A DNA stretch of 64,000 nt from Pectobacterium versatile (GTDB taxonomy: Bacteria > Pseudomonadota > Gammaproteobacteria > Enterobacterales > Enterobacteriaceae). Below, piece by piece: positions 17,060 to 27,200 of the stretch (position 1 is the stretch's first letter; every line of letters begins with the position of its first letter). The stretch is from positions 17,378-81,377 of the forward strand of contig NZ_JAINZP010000020.1 of assembly GCF_020166435.1 (NCBI RefSeq), given 5' to 3'. The translations under genes and the position numbers were made by a program. Below the pieces are notes generated by a model. It had not been told where the DNA came from. It saw only the letters and a list, made by a program, of their open reading frames with translations, and did no database searches.

Positions 17060-17809
17060 TCAGCCGGTCGCGAAGTTAGCCCCGATTAAATCTATCCGGT
17101 CAGTACAGATACAGTCAACGCCCCAATCCAGCAAAGTTTGCGCGCGATCGGGTTGGTTGACGGTATAAACCAGAATGCGCAAACCCGCAGCTTTCAGATC
17201 CGCGACGCGTTCTGCCGTCAGCAGTTTGTGATTCAGGTGAATGGACACGCATCCCAAACGCTGCGTTAACGCCAGCCAGTCCTCTTCCCACTCATCCAAC
17301 AGCAGCCCGCGCGGCAGTTCCGGTGCGGCCTGCTGCGCCGCTTCAAGCGCATCAATAGAGAATGATGACAGCAGCGGCGCGACCGGATGATCGGCCCACA
17401 GTTGGCGCGCTGCCAGCGCAATCACCCGTCCGGTTTCTGTTTCATATCCGGTGGTGGGTTTAATTTCGATGTTGGCCGCCATGCCGTACTGCACACAGCG
17501 TTTTGCTACTTCCGATAGCAGCGGCAGGCGTTCACCGACAAATTTATGACCGTACCAACCGCCGACATCCAGCCCGACCAGCTTGTCCCACGGCAGTTCC
17601 CCGGCAATACCCCAGCCGTTGCTGGTGCGCTCAAGCGTGTCGTCGTGTAGGAGGAAAATCTGGTCGTCCTGCGACAGCTTGGCGTCAAATTCGATCATCT
17701 TGTGACCGAGGCTCGCGCCGACATCAATCGCCGCCAGCGTATTTTCCGGTGCCAGTGAACCGCCGCCGCGATGGGCGACAATGCTCGGGTAAGGCCAGAG
17801 TGTTTCCAT
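17060..17809 (-). CDS. ugpQ: cytosolic glycerophosphodiester phosphodiesterase UgpQ
   Basis: A 249-residue GDPD enzyme. The motif [19 protein letters not shown] holds the catalytic HR and metal-binding PENT; the second catalytic His is in [14 protein letters not shown]. Metal-ligand regions follow (NIEIKPTTG). The end has the family's [21 protein letters not shown]. It hydrolyses imported glycerophosphodiesters to glycerol-3-phosphate and alcohol. The start codon overlaps the ugpC stop by one base (TAATG), so it is the last gene of ugpBAECQ. Confidence 0.96.
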   Translation of the reverse strand: METLWPYPSIVAHRGGGSLAPENTLAAIDVGASLGHKMIEFDAKLSQDDQIFLLHDDTLERTSNGWGIAGELPWDKLVGLDVGGWYGHKFVGERLPLLSEVAKRCVQYGMAANIEIKPTTGYETETGRVIALAARQLWADHPVAPLLSSFSIDALEAAQQAAPELPRGLLLDEWEEDWLALTQRLGCVSIHLNHKLLTAERVADLKAAGLRILVYTVNQPDRAQTLLDWGVDCICTDRIDLIGANFATG

Positions 17810-18882
17810 TATTCCATCCGTAATCCGCTTTGCGAATCAAACAGGTGCCATGATGACGTCGGTAAGTGTAGCCAGAGCGTCGAGCCAATCGCAGGACAGT
17901 GCTCATAAGAGAGCCGCGCAATCACATTCTGCCCGCCCCACTTGCCGTGCGCTAAGTTATCCGCGCCCAGCAGTTCGAGTGTTGAAATCTGCAACGGGAT
18001 ACCGCCGGTTTCGCTCGTCGCCAGCTGAATATGCTCTGGTCGAACCCCCAGCGTCAATGCTTTACCGCGCCATTGCGGCTTCGGTTCAGGCAGTGCCAGC
18101 GCGATGTCGCCATCGATTTCAAAGCGGCAACCGTCATCGCTAATGCGACCTGACCACAGGTTCATGGCCGGTGAGCCAATAAAGCTGGCCACAAACAGCG
18201 ATGCCGGGCGGCGATAAATATCAGCCGGTGCGCCGATTTGTTCAGCGATCCCTTTGTTCATCACGATGACGCGCTGCGCCAGCGTCATCGCCTCAACCTG
18301 ATCGTGCGTGACGTACAGGCTGGTAGTTTTCAGGCGCTGGTGCAGTTGCTGTAATTCGAGCCGCATCTGTACGCGCAGTTTGGCATCCAGATTCGACAAC
18401 GGTTCATCGAACAGGAACACCGCCGGTTCACGCACAATCGCCCGCCCCATCGCCACGCGCTGACGCTGGCCGCCCGATAGTTCACGCGGCTTGCGTTGCA
18501 GCAGCGGCATCAGTTCCAGAATTCGCGCCGCATCTTCCACGCGCTCGCGGATCTGCGCCTTGCCGAAGCCACGGATTTTCAGGCCGTAAGCCATATTGTC
18601 GAACACGTTCATATGGGGATAAAGCGCATAGTTCTGGAACACCATCGCAATACCGCGATCTTTCGGTTCCAGATTGGTGACCCGCTGGTTATCAATGTAG
18701 ATATCGCCGCTGGTGGTGCGTTCGAGGCCTGCCACCATACGCAGCAGCGTCGATTTGCCGCAGCCTGACGGCCCGACCATCACGACGAACTCGCCGTCAG
18801 CGACGTCCAGATCGATAGGTTGGATAATCTGTGTTTTGCCATCGTAAGACTTGGTGACGGCCTGAAGTTTTAAACATGCCAT
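17809..18882 (-). CDS. ugpC: glycerol-3-phosphate ABC transporter ATPase UgpC
   Basis: A 357-residue importer ATPase of the MalK/UgpC group. Walker [10 protein letters not shown], signature LSGGQRQRV, Walker [13 protein letters not shown], and H-loop [11 protein letters not shown] are all present. The C-terminal OB-type regulatory domain (from about residue 240) is typical of the CUT1 family. It energises the UgpAE channel. The start ATG 18882 lies 25 bp after ugpE. Confidence 0.97.
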   Translation of the reverse strand: MACLKLQAVTKSYDGKTQIIQPIDLDVADGEFVVMVGPSGCGKSTLLRMVAGLERTTSGDIYIDNQRVTNLEPKDRGIAMVFQNYALYPHMNVFDNMAYGLKIRGFGKAQIRERVEDAARILELMPLLQRKPRELSGGQRQRVAMGRAIVREPAVFLFDEPLSNLDAKLRVQMRLELQQLHQRLKTTSLYVTHDQVEAMTLAQRVIVMNKGIAEQIGAPADIYRRPASLFVASFIGSPAMNLWSGRISDDGCRFEIDGDIALALPEPKPQWRGKALTLGVRPEHIQLATSETGGIPLQISTLELLGADNLAHGKWGGQNVIARLSYEHCPAIGSTLWLHLPTSSWHLFDSQSGLRME

Positions 18883-18907
18883 AAGCGTTTCCGAAATTCG
18901 TCTCGAT

Positions 18908-19753
18908 TTATTTTTCGCTGTCGACCAGACCGCGAACGAACCAGCGCTGCATCAGTAGTACCACCAGCAGCGGCGGCAGCATGGTCAGCAGCATCGCGGC
19001 CATCACCTGATTCCACTGGGTCGCGCCATCACCGGAGGCAATCATGCTTTTAATCCCAGCGACCGCAGTACCCAGACTGGCATCGCTGACAATCAGCAGC
19101 GGCCACAGGTACTGGTTCCAGCCGTAGATGAACGTGATCACGAACAGCGCGGCCAGATTGGTCTTCGACAGCGGTAGCACCATGTCAAAGAAGAAACGCA
19201 TCGGGCTGGCACCGTCGATACGCGCCGCTTCCATCAGCTCATCCGGCAGCGTCATAAAGAACTGGCGGAACAGGAAGGTTGCTGTCGCCGAGGCCATCAG
19301 CGGCAGCGTTAAACCGGTGTAGCTGTCCATCATGTCCAGCCGCGCGATCACTTCCACGGTTGGGAAAATACGCACTTCCACTGGCAGCATCAGCGTCAGG
19401 AAAATCATCCAGAAGAACAGGTTGCGCAGCGGAAAACGGAAATAGACGATGGCGTAAGCGGACAGAATCGATACGGTAATTTTGCCCACCGTGATCGCCA
19501 GCGCCATCACGAAGCTGTTAAGCAGCATCAACCCGAACGGCGTGGTGTTGTTGCCCGCGCCGTGCAGCCAGATATAACGCAGGTTTTCCCACAGGTGAGA
19601 ACCGGGGATGAGCGTCATCGGAGCCTGAAAGACTTCCTGATTATCCAGCGTGGCAGCGACAAACCCCACGTACAGCGGAAACAAGACGGCGAGAATGCCG
19701 ACGATCAGCATGACGTGGCTGAAAATATCTAACCCGCGACGATTCTCAATCAT
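18908..19753 (-). CDS. ugpE: glycerol-3-phosphate ABC permease UgpE
   Basis: A 281-residue MalG-type permease with six membrane spans. The EAA loop, contacting the ATPase, reads [24 protein letters not shown]. It starts [20 protein letters not shown] and is separated from ugpA by 30 bp. It forms the membrane channel with UgpA. Confidence 0.97.
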   Translation of the reverse strand: MIENRRGLDIFSHVMLIVGILAVLFPLYVGFVAATLDNQEVFQAPMTLIPGSHLWENLRYIWLHGAGNNTTPFGLMLLNSFVMALAITVGKITVSILSAYAIVYFRFPLRNLFFWMIFLTLMLPVEVRIFPTVEVIARLDMMDSYTGLTLPLMASATATFLFRQFFMTLPDELMEAARIDGASPMRFFFDMVLPLSKTNLAALFVITFIYGWNQYLWPLLIVSDASLGTAVAGIKSMIASGDGATQWNQVMAAMLLTMLPPLLVVLLMQRWFVRGLVDSEK

Positions 19754-19783
19754 TGGCTGTTGACCTTAGTAGATAGCGTTGCT

Positions 19784-20683
19784 TCATTGATAATTCACCT
19801 TCCGTTCAACAAAGCGGAACTGAATCACGGTCAGCCCGATAACCAACAGCATCAGTATCACCGACTGCGCCGCTGAACTGGACAGATCCAGCCCTGCGAA
19901 ACCCTCGCGATAAATTTTGTAGATCAGCGTAGTCGTCGACTGCACTGGCCCACCGGCCGTCGCAGCATCAATAATCGGGAAGGTATCGAAAAAGGCATAC
20001 ACCAGATTCACGACCAGCAGGAAGAAACTCACCGGCGAGATCATCGGCAGTACCAGATTGAAGAAGCGCCGTACGGGGCCAGAGCCATCAATCGCCCCTG
20101 CTTCCACCAGCGAACGGGGAATGGATTGCAGCGCGGCGAGGAAGAACAGGAAGTTATAGCTAATCTGTTTCCAGACCGACGCCAGTACGACTAAAAACAT
20201 CGCCTGACCGCTGTGCTGCGCGTGGTTCCACGTATAGCCCAGCAGCCCGAGAAAGTGGGTGATCAGCCCCAGACCGGGGTTAAACAGGAACATCCATAGC
20301 ACGGCCGCGACGGCGGGGGCCACGGCATATGGCAGGATGATCAACGTCTGATACAGGCGGCTAGCACGAATCACGTAGTCCACCAGCGCGGCCAGAAAGA
20401 GTGAAATCAGCATGCCAAACCCTGCCACCAGAAAACTGAATATCAGCGTGGTGTAAAACGAATCGAGGTAGTAAGGGTTATTGAACAGCTGTCTGAAGTT
20501 TTCCATGCCGACAAATTCGCTGGATAGTCCAAACGGATCCAGATTCTGCACCGAATACCACAGCGCCTGACCAGCAGGCCAGATAAAGAAAATCACGGTA
20601 ATCAGCAGTTGGGGCAACACCAGCACATAGGGCAACCAGCTGCTACGAAAAACGGGGCGGGATGATGTCATGCGGTAACTCAT
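19784..20683 (-). CDS. ugpA: glycerol-3-phosphate ABC permease UgpA
   Basis: A 299-residue MalF-type permease with six membrane spans. The EAA loop is [24 protein letters not shown]. The N-terminus [20 protein letters not shown] is cytoplasmic. It lies 60 bp after ugpB and pairs with UgpE. Confidence 0.97.
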   Translation of the reverse strand: MSYRMTSSRPVFRSSWLPYVLVLPQLLITVIFFIWPAGQALWYSVQNLDPFGLSSEFVGMENFRQLFNNPYYLDSFYTTLIFSFLVAGFGMLISLFLAALVDYVIRASRLYQTLIILPYAVAPAVAAVLWMFLFNPGLGLITHFLGLLGYTWNHAQHSGQAMFLVVLASVWKQISYNFLFFLAALQSIPRSLVEAGAIDGSGPVRRFFNLVLPMISPVSFFLLVVNLVYAFFDTFPIIDAATAGGPVQSTTTLIYKIYREGFAGLDLSSSAAQSVILMLLVIGLTVIQFRFVERKVNYQ

Positions 20684-20743
20684 TGCAAACAGAAAAGAAG
20701 CAGGCCGATTCCCTTCGGCCCGATATTACTCGACAAAAATGTA

Positions 20744-22078
20744 TTACTTCGTCGACTGCTCGAAGCGACGCAGCAGCGCGTTACCGCGTTCTACCGCGCT
20801 ATCCAACGCCTGCTGTGGCGTCTTCTTACCTGTCCATACGCTTTCTAATTCTTCATCCACAACGGTACGAATTTGCGGCATGTTGCCCAAACGCAGACCT
20901 TTGGTGAACGGCAATGGTGGCTTGTTCAACATCTGACGCGTAGCGATATCCGCACCAGGGTTTTTCTCATAGAAGCCCTGCTTCTGCGTCAGTTCGTACG
21001 CCGCAGTAGTGATTGGCAGGTAACCAGTTTTCTGGTGCCATTCAGCCGCATTTTCTGGCTCGGCGAGGAACTTCATAAACTCAGCAACGCCTTTGTAGGT
21101 CGCGGCATCTTTACCGCCCATCACCCACAGGCTGGCTCCGCCGATAATGGCGTTCTGCGGCGCGCCTTTCGCATCAGCGTCATACGGCATCATGCCAACA
21201 CCGTAGTTGAACTTGGCATGTTCGCGAATATTCGCCAGCGAACCGGAAGAGGCCGTGGTGATAGCGCAATCGCCGTTGTAGAACTTCTCGGTCGGCTCAT
21301 CCTTACGCCCGAAATAGGTGAAGTCACCCTTCTTGTTCATGTCCTGCAACAGCTGGATATGTTTGACCTGCGTTGGCTTGTTGAATTCCAGCACGGCATC
21401 GGTGCCGTCAAAGCCGTTGTTCTTGCTCGCAACTGGCAGACCATGCCAGGCGCTGAAGTTTTCAATCTGAATCCAGCCCTGCCAGCCGCTGGCGTAGCCG
21501 CACTTCATCCCAGCAGCACGCAGTTTGGCGGTGTACTCAGCCATCTGCTGCCAGGTTTTCGGTGGTTGCTCAGGGTCTAAACCGGCTTTCTTGAAGGCAT
21601 CTTTGTTGTAGTACAGCACCGGCGTGGAGCTGTTAAACGGCTGCGACAGCAGGTGACCGCTCTTCGCATCGGTGTAATAACCAGAGACAGTCGGCACAAA
21701 TACCGACTCATCGAAATTAATGCCTGACTCTTTGAAGACTTCATAGACTGGCTTGATGGCTTTACTTGCCATCATGGTCGCCGTACCGACTTCATAGACC
21801 TGCAAAATGGCGGGCGCATTCCCCGCGCGGTAGGCCGCAATCCCGGCAGCCAGATTCTGTTCGTAGTTGCCTTTGTAGACCGGCACAATTTTTACATCGC
21901 TGTGCGCTTTGTTAAAGCGGTCAGCCAAAGAATTCACTTCTTTCCCTAATTCGCCTTCCATGGAGTGCCAGAAAGGAATTTCTGTCGCGGCCTGCGCACT
22001 GGCGCTCATCAGCGCTAATGCCACACACGCCGCGGCGGTGCGAATAGCATGTGTTTTACGAATTGTGTTGTTGAACAT
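20744..22078 (-). CDS. ugpB: periplasmic glycerol-3-phosphate-binding protein UgpB
   Basis: A 444-residue solute-binding protein. ATG 22078 follows AGGAGA and opens a signal peptide ([20 protein letters not shown]...ASAQA) cut before [19 protein letters not shown] five codons upstream is less likely. Family features are [25 protein letters not shown] and the C-terminal [20 protein letters not shown]. It binds sn-glycerol-3-phosphate and glycerophosphodiesters for UgpAEC. It is first in the operon and preceded by two Pho boxes. Confidence 0.96.
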   Translation of the reverse strand: MFNNTIRKTHAIRTAAACVALALMSASAQAATEIPFWHSMEGELGKEVNSLADRFNKAHSDVKIVPVYKGNYEQNLAAGIAAYRAGNAPAILQVYEVGTATMMASKAIKPVYEVFKESGINFDESVFVPTVSGYYTDAKSGHLLSQPFNSSTPVLYYNKDAFKKAGLDPEQPPKTWQQMAEYTAKLRAAGMKCGYASGWQGWIQIENFSAWHGLPVASKNNGFDGTDAVLEFNKPTQVKHIQLLQDMNKKGDFTYFGRKDEPTEKFYNGDCAITTASSGSLANIREHAKFNYGVGMMPYDADAKGAPQNAIIGGASLWVMGGKDAATYKGVAEFMKFLAEPENAAEWHQKTGYLPITTAAYELTQKQGFYEKNPGADIATRQMLNKPPLPFTKGLRLGNMPQIRTVVDEELESVWTGKKTPQQALDSAVERGNALLRRFEQSTK

Positions 22079-22140
22079 GCCTGTCTCCTGCAATCAATTA
22101 AATGCGCCATCATTACGGCGTTTTTTATGCGAAGGTAAAC

Positions 22141-22193
22141 ATGACATGAGTGCATGACAGAAAAATAACTGGAAGATGACGGAAGAATGACAG
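22141..22193 (-). promoter_or_regulatory. two Pho boxes upstream of ugpB
   Basis: On the minus strand CTGTCATTCTTCCGTCAT (22176-22193) and CTGTCATGCACTCATGTCAT (22141-22160) each contain two CTGTCAT-like half-sites, the PhoB-binding pattern. They lie about 60-115 bp before the ugpB start, so phosphate starvation should induce ugpBAECQ as in E. coli. Confidence 0.85.
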
Positions 22194-22232
22194 AGAAAAG
22201 CCAAAATTACGCAGAATATGCATTTGTTCTGA

Positions 22233-22295
22233 TATACGCTGAATAATTCGAGTGGCAGGACAAAACGTTACCGTTTTGAATAACACGAAGTGTTG
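22233..22295. repeat. truncated copy of the 59-kb repeat element
   Basis: TATACGCTGAATAATTCGAG followed by GGCAGGACAAAACGTTACCG and TTTTGAATAACAC matches, in reverse orientation, the end of the element at 59185-59355 (TATACTCTAAATAATTCGAG, then CAGGACAAAGCGTTAGCG and TTTTGAACAACGC). The other half is missing or degraded. It lies upstream of ugpB, beyond the Pho boxes. Confidence 0.7.
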
Positions 22296-22421
22296 ACCCT
22301 TTTGAAGAATAACAAATATACGCGTCGCGGGTACAGTTATAGCAAGTGGTCGAATCGTGGGGCAGGTGTTCCTTTGCCCCAACCGTATTTCGTTTAATAG
22401 CGAGTCTATTTTTGCGGCGAA

Positions 22422-23672
22422 TTAGCCTTCCCGTATCGCCTTTTCAACTTCTTCCGCCAGAATCGCAATACCGCGTTCGATTTTTTCCGGCTCCGGCACA
22501 TAATTCATGCGCATGCACTGGTGAGCGTGCAGCCATTCTTGATCCAGACCGGGGAAGAAATGGTGACCCGGCACCATGAGGACGCCGCGTTTTTTCAGGC
22601 GTTGGTACAGAATTTCCGTCGTGATAGGGAGATCCTTGAACCACAGCCACAGGAATATCGCGCCTTCTGGCTTATGAATCAGACACTGCTCGGGCGACAG
22701 GTAGCGGCGAATGATCGCAATAGTTTCCGTTACGCGCTGCTGGTAGAACGGACGTATGACGTCATTAGATAAGCGCAGCAGATCGCCACGCTGAATCATC
22801 TCATGTGCCAGTGCCGGGCCGATTGCGCCCGGAGACAGGCTAATGATGCCGTTCATGTTGCCGATGGCGGAAATCACCTTTTCATCCGCAATGACGATAC
22901 CGCAGCGTGAGCCGGGCAGACCCAGCTTGGACAGGCTCATGCACAGGATGATGTTCGGGTTCCACAGCGGCGTGGCATCGCTGAAGATGATGCCGGGGAA
23001 AGGTACGCCATAGGCGTTATCAATCAGCAGGGGAATGTTGTGCTGCTGCGCCAGAATATCCAGACGCATCAGCTCGTCGTCGGTCAGCACGTTACCAGTT
23101 GGATTGGTCGGGCGGGATACGCAGACCAGCCCGATATCATCGGTAATCGACAAGTTATCGAAATCGACGTGATATTTAAATTGCCCTTTGGGCAACAGTT
23201 CGATCTGCGGACGAACGGAGATGAACATGTTGTCGTCCAGCCCGGAATCCGAATAGCCGATATATTCCGGTGCCAGCGGAAACAACACCTTTTTCAGACT
23301 GCCATCACTGTGGCGACCAGCAAATAAGTTAAATAAGTAGAAAAACGCACTCTGACTGCCATTTGTCAGTGCAATGTTCTGTGGTCCAATCTGCCAGCCC
23401 AATTCATTACTCAGTAGCTCGGCCAGCGCCTTAAGCAGCGTATCCTTACCTTGCGGGCCGTCGTAGTTGCATAGTGCTTCCGTTAACTTCCCTTGTTCCA
23501 GCATATCCTGACACAGCTGTTTGAAGTAGCTGTCCATCTCCGGAATATGTGCCGGATTGCCGCCGCCCAGCATGATGGCGCCTGGCGTACGCAGCCCTTC
23601 GTTCAGGTCGTCCATTAATTGGGTGATGCCAGCGTGGCGCGTGAATTTCTTACCGAAAAGAGAAAAGTTCAT
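22422..23672 (-). CDS. avtA: valine--pyruvate aminotransferase AvtA
   Basis: A 416-residue fold-type I PLP enzyme. It starts MNFSLFGKKFTRHAGITQLM. PLP-site features are VSRPTNPTGNVL, LLIDNAYGVPFPG (Asp and Tyr over the ring), the Schiff-base Lys in CMSLSKLGLPGSR, and the substrate-carboxylate Arg near CMRMNYVPEPE. AvtA (transaminase C) interconverts valine and pyruvate with 2-ketoisovalerate and alanine. It reads toward ugpB on the same strand, but 343 bp of regulatory and repeat sequence separates them. Confidence 0.95.
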   Translation of the reverse strand: MNFSLFGKKFTRHAGITQLMDDLNEGLRTPGAIMLGGGNPAHIPEMDSYFKQLCQDMLEQGKLTEALCNYDGPQGKDTLLKALAELLSNELGWQIGPQNIALTNGSQSAFFYLFNLFAGRHSDGSLKKVLFPLAPEYIGYSDSGLDDNMFISVRPQIELLPKGQFKYHVDFDNLSITDDIGLVCVSRPTNPTGNVLTDDELMRLDILAQQHNIPLLIDNAYGVPFPGIIFSDATPLWNPNIILCMSLSKLGLPGSRCGIVIADEKVISAIGNMNGIISLSPGAIGPALAHEMIQRGDLLRLSNDVIRPFYQQRVTETIAIIRRYLSPEQCLIHKPEGAIFLWLWFKDLPITTEILYQRLKKRGVLMVPGHHFFPGLDQEWLHAHQCMRMNYVPEPEKIERGIAILAEEVEKAIREG

Positions 23673-23882
23673 AGTTTAGTTATCAGTGGTCGTACACAGG
23701 TTATCGGCAACCATAGCGCTTGCGCCAATAGGGTGCAATGTGGTTAAAAAGCAACCTATCGGTTTTTTATTCTATATATTCATTAAAATTTAGCATTATT
23801 TTCCAATGCAAATAATGGGGAGACGGTTTTACAATGTTAGAGGCTGCTGTTCCTGTGGTCTACGCCAATATCGTTTAATAGA

Positions 23883-23977
23883 GGTGATAGCCCACTTTCT
23901 CTTTCCATGATTTGCTGCTGCCTGTCAGACGCGGATTCGCCACCGTCTCATTCCGCTCCAGCGGCCAGTATTCCCCT
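23883..23977 (-). pseudogene. IS5-group transposase remnant, left of the repeat-protein gene
   Basis: Read on the minus strand, this block (GGGAATACTGGCCGCTGGAG, GCAGCAAATCATGGAAAGAG, AAAGTGGGCTATCACCT) is clearly homologous to 28093-28190 on the plus strand. The translated remains (EYWPLE..., SSKSWKEKVGYHL) are from the C-terminal catalytic part of an IS903/IS5-type transposase. No ends or full frame remain. The adjoining 23673-23880 and 23978-24145 hold no gene I can support. Confidence 0.7.
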
Positions 23978-24145
23978 GTTGCCGGAGCGCGTCGTTATAA
24001 GTTTTCCAATTGGTGATTTTGAACTTCTGCTTTGCCACGCGCTATCAGAGTTGAGAGGGATCTGAACCTGTTTCCCGAGGAAAATTCAATTTATTCAACA
24101 AAACTGCACACACATTGAATATTTTTATCAACGAACAGTAAGAAA

Positions 24146-24229
24146 ATGACTATGAGCGATAATTTAATGAAATTAACATGGGAAAAATGTAATTTCATTA
24201 CGCATAAAAAGGAGCTTTTTTATGCGTAA
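24146..24229 (+). CDS. possible 27-residue leader ORF overlapping the repeat-protein start
   Basis: ATG 24146 (or in-frame ATG 24152) reads MTMSDNLMKLTWEKCNFITH...ELFYA and stops at TAA 24227-24229, overlapping the next gene's ATG (24222) by 8 bases in another frame. The ribosome site is weak (TAAGA). Translation of this ORF would carry ribosomes through the hairpin that masks the next start codon, so it may work as a translational coupler. It could also be chance. Confidence 0.4.
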   Translation: MTMSDNLMKLTWEKCNFITHKKELFYA

Positions 24230-24234
24230 TGAAA
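24193..24234 (+). promoter_or_regulatory. start-codon hairpin: SD in the loop, ATG in the stem
   Basis: TTTCATTACGCATAAAAA (24193-24210) and TTTTTATGCGTAATGAAA (24217-24234) are perfect 18-bp reverse complements separated by GGAGCT. The Shine-Dalgarno GGAG fills the loop; the ATG of the 1212-residue protein (24222) and its first four codons form the 3' arm. In the mRNA this would hide the start codon, suggesting control by unfolding, temperature, coupling or a trans factor. The structure is seen in the sequence; the regulatory role is inferred. Confidence 0.75.
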
Positions 24235-27200
24235 CTTTAACTAATACATCCTATAAATTATCAACCTTAAATATCAATAGCCGCGAGGATAAGGTTAGAA
24301 GGCCGAATGAAATTAGCAATGTGTCATCCGGCCTTACATCCCAATTAAAAGATATTAATAACAGTTATGAACAATTATATCATGGTGTAAAGAATGAAAT
24401 TTCTACTGAACGATCAACTCAATTTTGGAATTATCTATGGCCATTTAGCAGCGCTCAGCCTGCTGAATTAAATGATGATGGAGAAGGTGTTCCACTGACA
24501 GAAATACTTATTGAAGGAGAGCTTATTCGTCTGCAAGCAGAGTCACTCAAGGATTCAAATAATAAACAAGAATCTTGCCGTGGGTGGAAAGGAAGTTATT
24601 TAAAACGTGGTCTAGTGGGGATGGGGTTATTGACTGGGGCAGGTGTTATTGGGGGAATATGGCATTATGCAGGAAGGAACGGTTATAATGAAAGTAAGGA
24701 CGATTTTGCATTGCCGACATCAATAACCCCTCTCTCAAATCTCGTCGCTTCTTGCCATAATTTTCAGATGCCTTTTGACAGAACGATACTACCCTCTGAC
24801 TTATTTATTGCTAGAAATTGCGAATATAACTTAGAAATGGATTTTATTAAAAATGTGGTTACACAATCACTTGATTTCATTCCAGATTTTAATCCAATCG
24901 TCAGAGAAAAGCGTTCAATTTCTTTAAATAATATAAATATTCCTTATCTAATCCTTACTATCGTCCAGGATCAGACGATCGACTGGCGCGTGCGAAATGA
25001 ATTTGATCTTATTTTTCGTCAAGCAGACGATTCACCAGATGTCAGAAATGCAAAATCTTCAGAGGAGAAACATATTAAGCTACTTCTTAAAACCATCCAG
25101 ATAACCCAACAATGTATAGATAATAATAAATATGGGTATGTTAAATACAACTCATTCGAATCGTTTTCAGATATTCTAAAAAAACTCTGGACTACTGCAA
25201 ATAACTTGCCTGATCTTTATAGTAAGAACGCGGTGGAAAAATTTAAAGAAAATTATGGTGATATATCTACTACGACAGAACTTCATAATTCATCAGATAC
25301 CTCTCACGGGACGACAGTTCCTATTCCCATAACAGAGCCTCAGATTATTGATAATACGGTGGGAAATGATACCTCTGTTGGTGCCCTAGTAGAAGGAGCG
25401 GTAATCGCCAGCGCAGGAGGAGGAGTAATTATCAGCGCAGGGACGGCTGCCTGCACTAGTTGTGCAGATATTGGCCCAGTTGCCAGTGATGCCGGAGATG
25501 GTGCCGGAGGTATTGCTGTAGGTCTTGTCGGAGGTGCTGCCGGGGGTATTGCTGTAGGTCTTGTCGGAGGTGCTGCCGGAGGTATTGCTGTAGGTCTTGT
25601 CGGAGGTGCTGCCGGAGGTGCTGCCGGAGGTATTGCTGTAGGTCTTGTCGGAGGTGCTGCCGAAGATGTTGCAGGAAATGCTGTTGAAGGTGCTGTCGTA
25701 AGTGCTGCTGAAGATGTTGCCGGAAATGCTGCCGGAAATGCTGCCGAAGATGCTGTCGAAGGTGCTGTCGAAGGTGCTGCCAAAGATGTTGCCGAAGGTG
25801 CTGCCAAAGATGTTGCCGAAGGTGCTGCCAAAGATGTTGTCGAAGGTGCTGCCAAAGATGTTGTCGAAGGTGCTGCCGAAGATGTTGCAGGAAATGCTGT
25901 TGAAGGTGCTGTCGTAAGTGCTGCTGAAGATGTTGCCGGAGGTGCTGCCGAAGATGTTGTCGAAGGTGCTGCCAAAGATGTTGTCGAAGGTGCTGCCAAA
26001 GATGTTGCCGAAGGTGCTGCCAAAGATGTTGTCGAAGGTGCTGCCAAAGATGTTGCCGGAGGTGCTGCCAAAGATGTTGTCGAAGGTGCTGCCAAAGATG
26101 TTGCCGAAGGTGCTGCCAAAGATGTTGTCGAAGGTGCTGCCAAAGATGTTGTCGAAGGTGCTGCCAAAGATGTTGTCGAAGGTGCTGCCAAAGATGTTGT
26201 CGAAGGTGCTGCTGAAGATGTTGCCGAAGATGCTGTCGTAAATGCTGCCGAAAATGTTGCCGGAAATGCTGTCGAAGATGCTGCCAGAAATGCTGCCGAA
26301 GATGTTGTCGAAGGTGCTGCTGAAGATGTTGCCGAAGATGCTGTCGTAAATGCTGCCGAAGATGTTGCCGGAAATGCTGTCGAAGATGCTGCCAGAAATG
26401 CTGCCGAAGGTGCTGTCGTAAGTGCTGCTGAAGATGTTGCCGGAGGTGCTGCCGAAGATGTTGCCGAAGATGTTGCCGAAGATGTTGCCGAAGGTGCTGC
26501 CGAAGGTGCTGCCAAAGATGTTGTCGAAGGTGCTGCCAAAGATGTTGCCGAAGGTGCTGTCGAAGATGTTGCAGGAAATGCTGTCGTAAGTGCTGCTGAA
26601 GATGTTGCCGGAAATGTTGCCGAAGGTGCTGCCAAAGATGTTGTCGAAGGTGCTGCTGAAGATGTTGCCGAAGGTGCTGTCGAAGGTGCTGCCAAAGATG
26701 TTGTCGAAGGTGCTGCCAAAGATGTTGCCGAAGGTGCTGTCGAAGATGTTGCAGGAAATGCTGTCGTAAGTGCTGCCGAAGATGTTGCCGGAAATGCTGT
26801 CGTAAGTGCTGCCGAAGATGTTGCCGGAAATGCTGTCGAAGGTTCTGTCGTAAGTGCTGCCGAAGATGTTGCCGGAAATGCTGTCGAAGATGCTGTCGAA
26901 GATGCTGTCGAAGATGCTGTCGAAGATGCTGTCGAAGATGCTGTCGAAGATGCCGTCGAAGATGCCGTCGAAGATGCTGTCAAAGATGCTGTCAAAGATG
27001 CTGTCAAAGATGCTGTCAAAGATGCTGTCAAAGATGCTTTCAAAGATGCTTTCAAAGATGCTATCGAAGATGCTGTCGAAGATACTGCCAAAAATACTGA
27101 GGCGATGAAAAATAAGTTTGAGTATGTGTTTTCAGATGTTTTAAGGGATATTAAAAAACAATTGAGTGAGCATGATACCGGTAGCCTAAAAAAAAGTAGT

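Noticed and set aside
22358..22381. Terminator for avtA (TGGGGCA...TGCCCCA)
   Set aside because: Only a 7-bp stem and no T-run on the minus strand; too weak to list.
25506..27090. CRISPR array
   Set aside because: The repeats are contiguous without unique spacers and are in coding frame; no cas gene is present.
25702..27108. Several Met/Leu/Lys-Pro-rich open frames on the plus strand inside the repeat tract
   Set aside because: They are shifted readings of the same 12-bp repeat and have no independent start signals.
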